Below, one piece after another: positions 18,222-25,417 of a DNA stretch of 64,000 bases. Made by a program: the position numbers and the translations under genes. The stretch is from Microbacterium esteraromaticum. Lineage in GTDB: Bacteria; Actinomycetota; Actinomycetes; Actinomycetales; Microbacteriaceae. Within the stretch, counting starts at the first letter, position 1. Every line of letters begins with the position of its first letter. The DNA lies in assembly GCF_014084045.1 (NCBI RefSeq), contig NZ_CP043732.1, forward strand, positions 3,286,001 through 3,350,000. The letters run 5' to 3'. Under the pieces are notes generated by a model that had not been told where the DNA came from, did no database searches, and worked only from the letters and a program-made list of their open reading frames with translations.

Positions 18222-19280
18222 TCAGGAGCCGAGCACCGCGACGATCGGCCGGTGGTCGCTGCCTGTTCCCGGCGTGTCGATGACCTGCACCCCCCGCACC
18301 GTCCAGTCCGCTCCGACGAGGACGTGATCGATCGGCGAGGCGAGCGCCTGCGGCGTCGTCGAGGGCCAGGTCCCGGAGGCGGCAGCGGATGCGACCGCCG
18401 CAGCGTCGCTGCATCCAGGGACGACGCCGAGATGGTCCACCGTCGCATTGAGATCGCCCGCCACGATCACATCGTCCCCCACGGTCCGGCACTGCTCTGC
18501 AACCCAGTTCAAGCCGTCACGCCAGCTGTTCATGCTCGCGGGGAGTGGCGGCATCGGATGCGCGACGACGATCGGCGGCGAGCCTTCCGCCTCGGGGAGC
18601 CAGACCCCGCTGGGCAGGCCGGGGGTCGAGCCGCGAGACGCATCGAGACGATAGCTCCCGAGATCGGTGGAGATCAGCACAGACGTCGGGATCCAGTCAC
18701 CAGCCGTCGACGCCGTCATGCCGATCCCGTGCTCGGCGAGGATCGCGCGCACCTCATCCGCGGCGACGGCATCCGTCTCGGGGAGGGCGATCACATCAGG
18801 TCGGACGGTCAGCGCGAGTTCGGCGATCTCGCGAGCCGATGTCGCGCCGCCCTGAGCGTTCCACGACAGGACGATGAGGTCGCCGTCGACAGGCATGGCG
18901 GCGCCGCGCGGGGGTGCGAAGGCGCTACCCCACCCACGTGAGCCGAGAACGGCGCTCTGCGCGAGAGCGGCGATCAGCAGGACACCGGCGACGATGAGCG
19001 CGTTGATACGGCGCGCGCGAGGCCTCATCAGAAGGGCGGTTCCGGCGACAAGCACCCCCATGACGGCGAAGCCGATGACCAGAACCGGCCGGAACGCGAT
19101 GACCTGGGCGATGCCGAAAGTCCGATGCAGGCCGAACGCCTGCGGCCAGGTGATGGTGACGAGCATGCCGGCGGTCACGATGCCGGCGGCGATCGCGACG
19201 ATGCGTCGACGCGGCAGGCGCTGCCTCGGTGACGACATTCCGAGTCGGTCAGAGGCTCGCTGTTCGGTCGTCACGGGCAT
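18222..19280 (-). CDS. Membrane-anchored endonuclease/exonuclease/phosphatase (EEP) family protein
   Basis: A 352-residue protein with three N-terminal membrane helices (near IVAIAAGIVTAGMLVTI, PVLVIGFAVMGVLVAG and ALIVAGVLLIAALAQ) followed by an exported EEP catalytic domain. Motifs: LIVLSWNAQGG (metal-binding Asn), VIALPETDA (Glu), IVAGDLNATVDHLG (Asp/Asn) and TGSDHRPIVAVL (Asp-His). This layout is common in actinobacteria as a secreted nuclease or phosphodiesterase, whose substrate is not predictable. The ATG at 19280 is preceded by a GGGGAG; longer starts are less likely. Confidence 0.8.
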   Translation of the reverse strand: MPVTTEQRASDRLGMSSPRQRLPRRRIVAIAAGIVTAGMLVTITWPQAFGLHRTFGIAQVIAFRPVLVIGFAVMGVLVAGTALLMRPRARRINALIVAGVLLIAALAQSAVLGSRGWGSAFAPPRGAAMPVDGDLIVLSWNAQGGATSAREIAELALTVRPDVIALPETDAVAADEVRAILAEHGIGMTASTAGDWIPTSVLISTDLGSYRLDASRGSTPGLPSGVWLPEAEGSPPIVVAHPMPPLPASMNSWRDGLNWVAEQCRTVGDDVIVAGDLNATVDHLGVVPGCSDAAAVASAAASGTWPSTTPQALASPIDHVLVGADWTVRGVQVIDTPGTGSDHRPIVAVLGS

Positions 19281-19349
19281 GCGTCCAGTCTCCCCTGGGG
19301 AGCTGACAGGTCTTCGGATTGCCGTCCGGGCTTCCTTCTGCATCCGGGA

Positions 19350-20087
19350 TCACGCCGGCCCGCCCGCGCGCACCAGCAGCAGGCGCGACGGCGCGCGTCG
19401 CTCGACCCGCCACCCAGGCGGAGCCGCGGCGGCCAGCTCGGCGGCGGCGTACGAGCGGCGGATGCTGAGCATCCCGTCCTCTCGGATGAAAGACCCCTTG
19501 AGCAGCGTGCCGGCGAGAGGCCGGGTGAGGGCGTCGAACAGCGCATAGGCGGTGCGGCTGCGTGCGATGTCGCTGTGCACCGCGACTCCGCCAGGCGTCA
19601 TGAGCCGTTCGGAGTCTGCGAGCAGGGCACCCAGCTGCGACGCGGTCAGGTGATGCAGAACGTGATTGGAGAGAACGACATCGAAGCGCTCCCCCTCGGT
19701 CACGAGGTCTGAGCTCGAGAGGCAGCGCCACCGCACGAGGCCTTCGCCATCGGCATCCGATGCCCAGCGCACCGCCCGCGGGTCGATGTCGGCGCCGACC
19801 ACCTCTGCCGGATGCCCACCCCGGCGCAGCCGGCGGGCGACGTATCTGGCGATGTCGCCCCCTCCGCAGCCGATGTCGAGCACACGGATCGGATCGCGCC
19901 CGGTGCGGGATGCGATCGTGCGTCGCAGCGCGCCTGCCCGCCCCGATACGACGGCGTTGACGAACCGGAAGAGCGCGTAGGTGCGCGCGAGCATCTCGGG
20001 GTCGGCGTCGTCGGCATCCATCAGCTCGACGAGGCCGGTCTCGCGCCGGCTCAGATCCACCACGCGACCATGCGGATCAGCGGGCAT
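19350..20087 (-). CDS. SAM-dependent methyltransferase partnered with a type III PKS
   Basis: A 245-residue class I methyltransferase. The SAM motif is IRVLDIGCGGGDIARYVARR with acidic motif VVGADIDPRA and the post-motif FDVVLSNHVLHHL. The ATG at 20087 overlaps the end of the type III PKS gene by 11 bases, so the pair is co-transcribed. In related actinobacteria a PKS-methyltransferase pair is often followed by an FAD-dependent oxidoreductase; none is found here, the next gene being the EEP protein. Methylation of a phenolic or pyrone product is inferred from context. Confidence 0.85.
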   Translation of the reverse strand: MPADPHGRVVDLSRRETGLVELMDADDADPEMLARTYALFRFVNAVVSGRAGALRRTIASRTGRDPIRVLDIGCGGGDIARYVARRLRRGGHPAEVVGADIDPRAVRWASDADGEGLVRWRCLSSSDLVTEGERFDVVLSNHVLHHLTASQLGALLADSERLMTPGGVAVHSDIARSRTAYALFDALTRPLAGTLLKGSFIREDGMLSIRRSYAAAELAAAAPPGWRVERRAPSRLLLVRAGGPA

Positions 20088-21240
20088 CGGCGCGTCCTGC
20101 GACAGTGAGCAGCGCGCTCTCGGCTGTGAGGCCCGGGCCGAAGGCCATTGCCGCGACGCGCTCGCCCGGCAGAGCGCCCTCGTGCTCGAGGATGCGCTGC
20201 AGCACGAACAGCACCGTCGCGCTCGACATATTGCCGCAGGTGCGCAGCACCTCTCGAGCCGGCCGGAGCTGCGCATCGTCGAGACCGAGCCGCTCCTGCA
20301 CCCGGTCGAGGATGCTGCGTCCGCCGGGATGGATCGCCCAGTGCCTCACGACCTCGCCGATCGGATGGTCGGCGAGACCTGGAGCCACCCCGGCGTCCTC
20401 GCTCCAGAGCGCGCGGAGAGCCTCGTCGATGTGCCCGCCGATCAGCTGCGGAACCCGCGTGGACAGCACCATCTCGAAGCCGGTGTCGCCGACCGTCCAT
20501 GCCATGTCGCGCTCCCCTTCGGGGATGAGGCCGGTGTGGAACCCGTCGAGGGTGAGGGCGGGCACCTCCGTCGGCAGGGGGCGGGCGGTGACCAGAGCGG
20601 CGGCGGCTCCGTCGGCGAAGAGGGACGAGGCGATGATCGCGTCGGCGTCGTTCGATGAGCGCAGGTGCAGGGTGCACAGCTCCACGCTCGCCACGAGCAC
20701 GACCGCCTCGGGGTCGGCGCGGCAGAACTGAGCGGCGGCGCGCAGAGCCGGCAGCGCCGCGTAGCAGCCCATGAAGCCGAGATGGTAGCGCTGCACCGCA
20801 GCCGAGAGCCCCAGTGCGCGCACGATCGCATAGTCGGGCCCGGGGGCGTGGAATCCGGTGCACGAGACCGTGACCACGTGGGTGATGTCGGATGCCGAGA
20901 GGTCGGGGTCGCCGTCGAGAGCGCCACGGGCGGCCTCGATGAAGAGCCGGTCGGCCTCGCGGGCGTAGATGTCGTTGCGGGCGGCGGTGCCGGGTTCGAG
21001 GAGCGTGCCTGACCGGCGATCGAGGAACCGGGGCGAGTCGACCTCGGCCGACGGATCGAGCTCGTCGAGCACCGTGTGCCTGGTCTCGACTCCCGCCCCG
21101 TCGAACGAGGTCGCGATCAGCCGCTGCGCGAGGCGTGTGACTCCGGGCTGGGCGGCGAAGATCTCACGCACCGCGTGCTGCTCGACGACCACCCCGGGTA
21201 CGAGGGTGTGGATCGAGCGCAGCTGCACAGCACGGTTCAT
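20077..21240 (-). CDS. Type III polyketide synthase
   Basis: A 387-residue chalcone-synthase-fold enzyme that extends acyl-CoA starters with malonyl-CoA to give pyrones, resorcinols or naphthol-type phenolics. The catalytic triad is visible: Cys in LGFMGCYAALPALRAAAQF, His in RHWAIHPGGRSILD and Asn in LRTCGNMSSATVLFVL. The family segment MAFGPGLTAES is at the C-terminus. The ATG at 21240 is preferred; a TTG at 21252 is possible. The starter substrate cannot be read, but bacterial enzymes of this group with a class I methyltransferase partner often make long-chain alkyl phenolics for membranes or pigments. Confidence 0.92.
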   Translation of the reverse strand: MNRAVQLRSIHTLVPGVVVEQHAVREIFAAQPGVTRLAQRLIATSFDGAGVETRHTVLDELDPSAEVDSPRFLDRRSGTLLEPGTAARNDIYAREADRLFIEAARGALDGDPDLSASDITHVVTVSCTGFHAPGPDYAIVRALGLSAAVQRYHLGFMGCYAALPALRAAAQFCRADPEAVVLVASVELCTLHLRSSNDADAIIASSLFADGAAAALVTARPLPTEVPALTLDGFHTGLIPEGERDMAWTVGDTGFEMVLSTRVPQLIGGHIDEALRALWSEDAGVAPGLADHPIGEVVRHWAIHPGGRSILDRVQERLGLDDAQLRPAREVLRTCGNMSSATVLFVLQRILEHEGALPGERVAAMAFGPGLTAESALLTVAGRADAR

Positions 21241-21311
21241 GATGCGACTCAAGCATCATGCGCGCGGCGAGCGAAAGGGGTTGCCACCGCGCAGGCCGTC
21301 TGTGTGAGGAG

Positions 21312-21929
21312 TCAGAACCCGAGAGCGCGGGCCAGCTTCGACCCGGATGACGGCTCGCGGCCACCCGCCGCGAGCACGGCCGCCTCGACAGCGGCGAAGA
21401 ATGCGATCTGCTCAGCGGGGTCGGCGGGCGCTGCCGGCCCGAGCTCCATCTCCCATTCGCGCCATTCACGGCGGATGCCGGTGCGCAGATCGGTCGCGCG
21501 GACGTGATCGTCGACGAACTCGGCGATCACGCCTTCGGTCGCACGCAGGTGGAAGGCGGTGCGGGAGTTCTCGATGCGCGCGATGGGGTGCAGCTCGGCA
21601 TCCGTCCACTGCGCGACCATCTCGGCGATGGCGTCAGGCAGCCGATCGGCCTCGCCCAGCGGCCATCCCAGCTCGAGCCTGCCGTCGCCCTGTCTGGGGC
21701 CCTTGACGTGCCAGCCGGCGTCGGGGCCGCCCGTGCGCCGGCGCAGCGCGATGCCGTGCCTGGCGAGAGCGGCATCGGCCGTGTCGAAGTAGCGCGCGTC
21801 GAGCTCTCTGGGCTCGCCGTCGCTCACCGCCACGACTCCGGGGATGCCCGACCAGTCGGGAAGGACGGTGTCGGCGTCGGCGTCGTACTTGCGCTCGATC
21901 TCGAACGTGCGCTGCGGTTCTGCGGTCAC
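21312..21929 (-). CDS. CYTH-domain protein
   Basis: A 205-residue member of the CYTH (CyaB/thiamine triphosphatase) superfamily, which hydrolyses or cyclises organic or inorganic polyphosphates in a metal-bound tunnel. The signature EIERKYD (ExExK) is at residues 10-16, and alternating charged strands follow, such as LRRRTGGPDAGWHVKGPRQ, RLELGWPLG and VIAEFVDDHVRA. Such proteins in actinobacteria usually act on triphosphates. A GTG start lies 11 bases after the stop of the small upstream gene, so they probably share a transcript. Confidence 0.85.
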   Translation of the reverse strand: MTAEPQRTFEIERKYDADADTVLPDWSGIPGVVAVSDGEPRELDARYFDTADAALARHGIALRRRTGGPDAGWHVKGPRQGDGRLELGWPLGEADRLPDAIAEMVAQWTDAELHPIARIENSRTAFHLRATEGVIAEFVDDHVRATDLRTGIRREWREWEMELGPAAPADPAEQIAFFAAVEAAVLAAGGREPSSGSKLARALGF

Positions 21930-21940
21930 GTGCGGGGCGG

Positions 21941-22156
21941 TCAGTCGTCGCCGGGGCTGATGTCGTCCCCCGCCTCGACGAACCAGAAGGCCGTCTCGGT
22001 CGGGCCGTCGTGCGCACCGGTGTTGGTCGACTCGCCTTCGCGTCGATAGGTGAGCTGGGTCTCGCTGTAGGGCAGGATCAGGGAATCCTGATCCGCGTCG
22101 GCGAGCGGGATGATCTGCCCGTCGAGCGGGCCGCCGTGAAGTCGTGCGAGTGCCAT
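21941..22156 (-). CDS. Conserved small protein of unknown function
   Basis: A 71-residue protein starting MALARLHGGPLDGQIIPLAD and ending in an acidic GDDISPGDD. The GGPLDGQ start recalls small actinobacterial proteins found widely but without known function. It is leaderless by its spacing (TAGGGT six bases before the ATG) and precedes the CYTH gene by 11 bases. No catalytic or binding motif is seen. Confidence 0.6.
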   Translation of the reverse strand: MALARLHGGPLDGQIIPLADADQDSLILPYSETQLTYRREGESTNTGAHDGPTETAFWFVEAGDDISPGDD

Positions 22157-22162
22157 GTGCTC

Positions 22163-22168
22163 ACCCTA
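22163..22168 (-). promoter_or_regulatory. -10 hexamer TAGGGT for the 71-residue gene
   Basis: TAGGGT on the minus strand ends six bases before the ATG at 22156. Confidence 0.5.
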
Positions 22169-22199
22169 TCCCTCTCCGCCGACAGCACGGCGGAAGCGC

Positions 22200-22670
22200 T
22201 CACGCGATCCCGATCGCCAGCGCCGCCCCGATGATCATCCACGGCCCGAAGGCGATCCGCGTGTGCCGCGTGGCCCGTCGCAGCGCCATCAGCGACAGGG
22301 CGTGCAGCGCCCCGAGCAGGAAGGCCGCTGCGGCCCCCAGCAGCAGCGTCTGCCAGCCGTGCCAGGCGAGCGCGAGGCCGATCACGGCCGCGAGCTTCAC
22401 GTCTCCCCCGCCCATGCCCTGCCGGGATGAGAGCCGCAGCATGGCGTAGAAGGCGGCGAGCGCGAGTCCGCCGAGCAGCGCCCGCGTCGGTCGCTCCCCG
22501 TCGCCCGTCATAATCGCTTCGACGATGAGGAGCAGGATCAGTGCGCCCAGCGCAGGCAGCACGATGCGGTTCGGCAGCCGGTGCGAGCGCGCGTCGATCA
22601 CGATGAGGCACAGGCCGACCGCGGCGAGCGCGAGGTGCACGATCAGCACGGCGGCGAAGTGGAGGGTCAC
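22200..22670 (-). CDS. A24-family prepilin peptidase
   Basis: A 156-residue membrane aspartic protease with about five helices. The two catalytic aspartates are in VIDARSHRLPN and QGMGGGDVKLAAV, the signature of type IV prepilin leader peptidases. It lacks the N-terminal N-methyltransferase domain, as in the short actinobacterial form used for Flp/Tad or Com-type pilins. It stands alone here, with no pilin genes nearby. The GTG start follows TAGCCT by six bases. Confidence 0.88.
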   Translation of the reverse strand: MTLHFAAVLIVHLALAAVGLCLIVIDARSHRLPNRIVLPALGALILLLIVEAIMTGDGERPTRALLGGLALAAFYAMLRLSSRQGMGGGDVKLAAVIGLALAWHGWQTLLLGAAAAFLLGALHALSLMALRRATRHTRIAFGPWMIIGAALAIGIA

Positions 22671-22676
22671 GCTCGC

Positions 22677-22682
22677 AGGCTA
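22677..22682 (-). promoter_or_regulatory. -10 hexamer TAGCCT for the prepilin peptidase gene
   Basis: TAGCCT ends six bases before the GTG at 22670. Confidence 0.5.
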
Positions 22683-22723
22683 GGCGATGAGCCGTGTGTC
22701 CCGGAGAGGGCTGTGGAGAACGC

Positions 22724-23014
22724 TCACACGTCGAGGATGTCGAGGTCGACGGTGACGATGTCGCCCTCGTCGATCCCCTGCTGCTGACGCACCTGCTTCT
22801 TCAACGGCAGCACGAAGGCGGAGCCGTCGAAGAAGATCGACGTCGTCCACACGGTGAGCCCGATCCGCGCCTGCACGCGCAGCGAGCCGAAGCCTCGGGG
22901 CGGGGCGGGCAGCTCGCGGATCTCGGCCGAGAGCTGCTCGGGCAGCGTGGCGAAGTACCAGGCATCCACTCTGGCCTGCCAGCGAGTGACCTCGCTCTCG
23001 AACTCGATCCGCAT
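22724..23014 (-). CDS. DUF1905-domain protein
   Basis: A 96-residue protein made of one DUF1905 domain: the start IEFESEVTRWQARVDAWYF, the middle GFGSLRVQARIG-TVWTTSIF and the end YVLP-like FVLPLKKQVRQQQ with GIDEGDIVTVDLDIL are typical. Function is unknown; the fold is a small beta barrel. The ATG at 23014 is fixed by TACGCT six bases upstream; the open frame extends much further but only antisense to the mutasome genes. It is divergent from imuA'. Confidence 0.8.
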   Translation of the reverse strand: MRIEFESEVTRWQARVDAWYFATLPEQLSAEIRELPAPPRGFGSLRVQARIGLTVWTTSIFFDGSAFVLPLKKQVRQQQGIDEGDIVTVDLDILDV

Positions 23015-23020
23015 GGTCCC

Positions 23021-23026
23021 AGCGTA
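23021..23026 (-). promoter_or_regulatory. -10 hexamer TACGCT for the DUF1905 gene
   Basis: TACGCT on the minus strand ends six bases before the ATG at 23014. Confidence 0.5.
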
Positions 23027-23091
23027 GTCGTGGGGCCGGTCGCGACCGATGTCGGATGTGCGAATTACTGTCACAGATGAACTTGAACTGT

Positions 23092-23107
23092 TCGAATCTT
23101 TATTCGA
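23092..23107 (+). promoter_or_regulatory. LexA (SOS) box upstream of imuA'-imuB-dnaE2
   Basis: TCGAATCTTTATTCGA has perfect six-base arms with four bases between, matching the TCGAA-N6-TTCGA frame of actinobacterial LexA sites, though the usual C/G next to the spacer is T/A. It lies ten bases before the ATG at 23118 and its last base pairs overlap the ribosome-binding site, so LexA would silence the cassette. Confidence 0.65.
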
Positions 23108-23117
23108 GGATGGATGC

Positions 23118-23846
23118 ATGGGGATCAGGACGACCACGGCACTCTCCCCCGCCGACGAGCGCGCAGGGGACATTCTGCGCCTGCGCCGCGAGATCGGGCG
23201 GATGCAGCGCCGACGCAGCGACGACGCGCACCTTCCGATGCCCGCCGCTCTGCGAGAGCTGCTGCCCCAGGGCGGCCTGCAGACGGGCACGGTGTACTCG
23301 GTGTCGTCGTCACCTAGCCTGGTCTTCGCGCTGATGAGCGCGCTGTCCCAGCGCGGCGGCTGGTGCGCCGCCGTCGGCATGCCCGCGCTCGGCCTCGAGG
23401 CCGCCACCGCCTTCGGCATCGATCTGTCGCGGCTGATCCTGGTTCCGGAGCCCGGCGAGCGCTGGCTCGCCGTCGTCTCGGCGCTGGCCGAGGTGGTGCC
23501 GCTGATCGCGATGAACCCCGGCTCCCGCGTGCGGGATGCCGATGCCGCACGCCTCGCGGCCCGGCTGCGCGACCGCGGCTGCACCCTGCTCACCACGTCG
23601 CCCTGGCCGCAGGGCGAGGGGCTGATCACGCTGCACGACCCGCACTGGGAAGGGCTCGGCGAGGGGTGGGGTCTGCTGTCGGACCGCACGGTGACGGTCA
23701 CCGCGCAGACCCGCTCGACGCCCGTGCCGAAGAGCCTGCGGGTGCGGCTGCCCGATGACCTCGGCCGCATCGACACCGCCGTCGAGCCCGCCCTCGATCC
23801 ACGCGAGGCCCTGCCGACGCATCCGAGCTGGGCGGTGGCGTCATGA
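23118..23846 (+). CDS. imuA': ImuA'-like mutasome protein
   Basis: A 242-residue RecA-related protein of the SOS translesion mutasome. The N-terminus MGIRTTTALSPADERAGDIL is followed by a RecA-like core without a proper Walker A (QGGLQTGTVYSVSSSPSLV), as expected of ImuA', which bridges RecA with ImuB and DnaE2 rather than acting as an ATPase. The ATG at 23118 is chosen because GAGGA lies seven bases upstream and a LexA-type palindrome ends ten bases upstream; in-frame ATGs further left would put that operator inside the gene. Its stop overlaps the imuB start by four bases (ATGA). Confidence 0.85.
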   Translation: MGIRTTTALSPADERAGDILRLRREIGRMQRRRSDDAHLPMPAALRELLPQGGLQTGTVYSVSSSPSLVFALMSALSQRGGWCAAVGMPALGLEAATAFGIDLSRLILVPEPGERWLAVVSALAEVVPLIAMNPGSRVRDADAARLAARLRDRGCTLLTTSPWPQGEGLITLHDPHWEGLGEGWGLLSDRTVTVTAQTRSTPVPKSLRVRLPDDLGRIDTAVEPALDPREALPTHPSWAVAS

Positions 23847-25417
23847 GAGGCCCGACGGCCGCGCCGGCGACCGATGCGATGCGCGTGCACGTGCTGTGGT
23901 TCCCCGACTGGCCGCTGCGTGCCGCGCTGGGCGCCGCGCCCCCGCATCCACCCACCGCTCTGGTGCGCGCCGGGCTCGTCTCCGCCTGCACCGACTCCGC
24001 ACGCGCGCACGGTGTGCGGGTGGGCCAGCGCAAGCGGCAGGCTCAGAGCCGCCTGCCCTCGCTGAAGACGCTGCCGCACGACGAGACCGCCGACGAGCGC
24101 GCCTTCCTTCCGGTGCTGCGGCTGATCGAGGCGCACGCCCCCGGCGCGCATCTGCTGCGCCCGGGTCTCGCCGCCCTGCGGTCGCGGGGCATCTCGCGCT
24201 ATCACGACGGAGAGGAGGGCGCGGCGGCAGCCCTGGTGCGGATGCTCTCCGATGCCGGCTACGGCGAGGCGCGCATCGGCGTGGCCGACGGTATGTTCAC
24301 CGCCGAGCTCGCCGCCCGCGCGGCTCCCCCTCGCAGCGACGGCGTCGATCCGTGGGCGGTGATCCCGTCGGGCGCATCCCGCGACTTCCTGGCACCGCTC
24401 CCCCTTCAGGTGCTCGGCGAGCCGGAGCTCGCCGATCTGCTGCGACGGCTGGGGGTCGCCACCCTCGGCGAGTTCGCCGCCCTCGACGCGCTCTCGGTGC
24501 GGGCGAGGTTCGGCGAGCACGGGGCTCGGCTGCACGACCTGGCGTCCGGAGCAGACTCCCGCCCGCTCACCCCGCGCCCACCCGACCCGCAGCTGGCGCG
24601 GGAGGTGCAGTTCGAGACCCCGCTCGGGCAGTCCGATCAGATCGCCTTCGCCGTGCGGCAGACCGCGGATGCCGTGCTGCTCGCCCTCGCCGACGTCTCG
24701 GCCGTGTGCACCGAGGTGCGCATCGATCTCACCGACGACGACGGGGCGGTCTTCTCGCGCACCTGGCTGCATCCGACCTGCTTCGATGCGGGCGACCTGG
24801 TCGACCGAGTGCGCTGGCAGCTCGAGACGATCGTCGACGACGCACCGGAAGACGCCGCGCATGCCTTCCGCGGCATCGTCGGGGTGCGGCTCGCGCCCGT
24901 GGCCGTCGATGACGCCGCCCACCATCAGCCCGGTCTCTTCGGCTCTGGCACCGACGAACGGCTGCATCACGCGGTCTCCCGCGTGCAGACGCTGCTCGGC
25001 CACCGTGGGGTGAGTACGGCTGCGATGTCGGGTGGGCGCATGCTGGCCGACCGGCAGGTGCTCACCCCGTGGGGCGAGCGGCCCCTCGTGCAGCGCGATC
25101 CCTCGCAGCCGTGGCCGGGCAGCATGCCCGATCCGCTGCCGACCGAGGTGTACACGCCCATGCGGCCGGTGCGGGTGAGCGGTGCCGGCGGAGCCGAGAT
25201 CGAGATCGATGACCGTGGCGCGCTGTCGACGCCGCCCGCCCTGATCGAAGACAGCGAGGTGGTCGGCTGGGCGGGCCCCTGGCCGGTGAACGAGCACCGG
25301 TGGGATGCCGAGCGCGCCCGTTCAGGCCATCGCTTCCAGCTGCTCGACGCGGGTCATCGCGCCTGGCTGGTGTTCCGCTCGGCCGACGGCTGGTGGGCAG
25401 AGGGACGGTACCGCTGA
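23843..25417 (+). CDS. imuB: ImuB, catalytically inactive Y-family polymerase
   Basis: A 524-residue Y-family DNA polymerase homologue that acts as the adaptor of the mutasome, binding the beta clamp, ImuA' and DnaE2. The N-terminal RVHVLWFPDWPLRAALG replaces the usual active-site DxD (aspartates are missing), typical of ImuB. The little-finger region and C-terminal tail are present to residue 524. The ATG at 23843 overlaps the imuA' stop; an ATG at 23879 is the other candidate. Its stop shares one base with the dnaE2 start (TGATG). Confidence 0.88.
   Translation: MRGPTAAPATDAMRVHVLWFPDWPLRAALGAAPPHPPTALVRAGLVSACTDSARAHGVRVGQRKRQAQSRLPSLKTLPHDETADERAFLPVLRLIEAHAPGAHLLRPGLAALRSRGISRYHDGEEGAAAALVRMLSDAGYGEARIGVADGMFTAELAARAAPPRSDGVDPWAVIPSGASRDFLAPLPLQVLGEPELADLLRRLGVATLGEFAALDALSVRARFGEHGARLHDLASGADSRPLTPRPPDPQLAREVQFETPLGQSDQIAFAVRQTADAVLLALADVSAVCTEVRIDLTDDDGAVFSRTWLHPTCFDAGDLVDRVRWQLETIVDDAPEDAAHAFRGIVGVRLAPVAVDDAAHHQPGLFGSGTDERLHHAVSRVQTLLGHRGVSTAAMSGGRMLADRQVLTPWGERPLVQRDPSQPWPGSMPDPLPTEVYTPMRPVRVSGAGGAEIEIDDRGALSTPPALIEDSEVVGWAGPWPVNEHRWDAERARSGHRFQLLDAGHRAWLVFRSADGWWAEGRYR

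Noticed and set aside
23049..23117. Longer N-terminus of ImuA' starting at 23049
   Set aside because: It would place the LexA-type palindrome inside the coding region, and the ATG at 23118 has a good ribosome-binding site.
22724..25297. An 857-residue minus-strand protein
   Set aside because: Only the last 96 residues match a family (DUF1905); the rest is antisense to imuA' and imuB.
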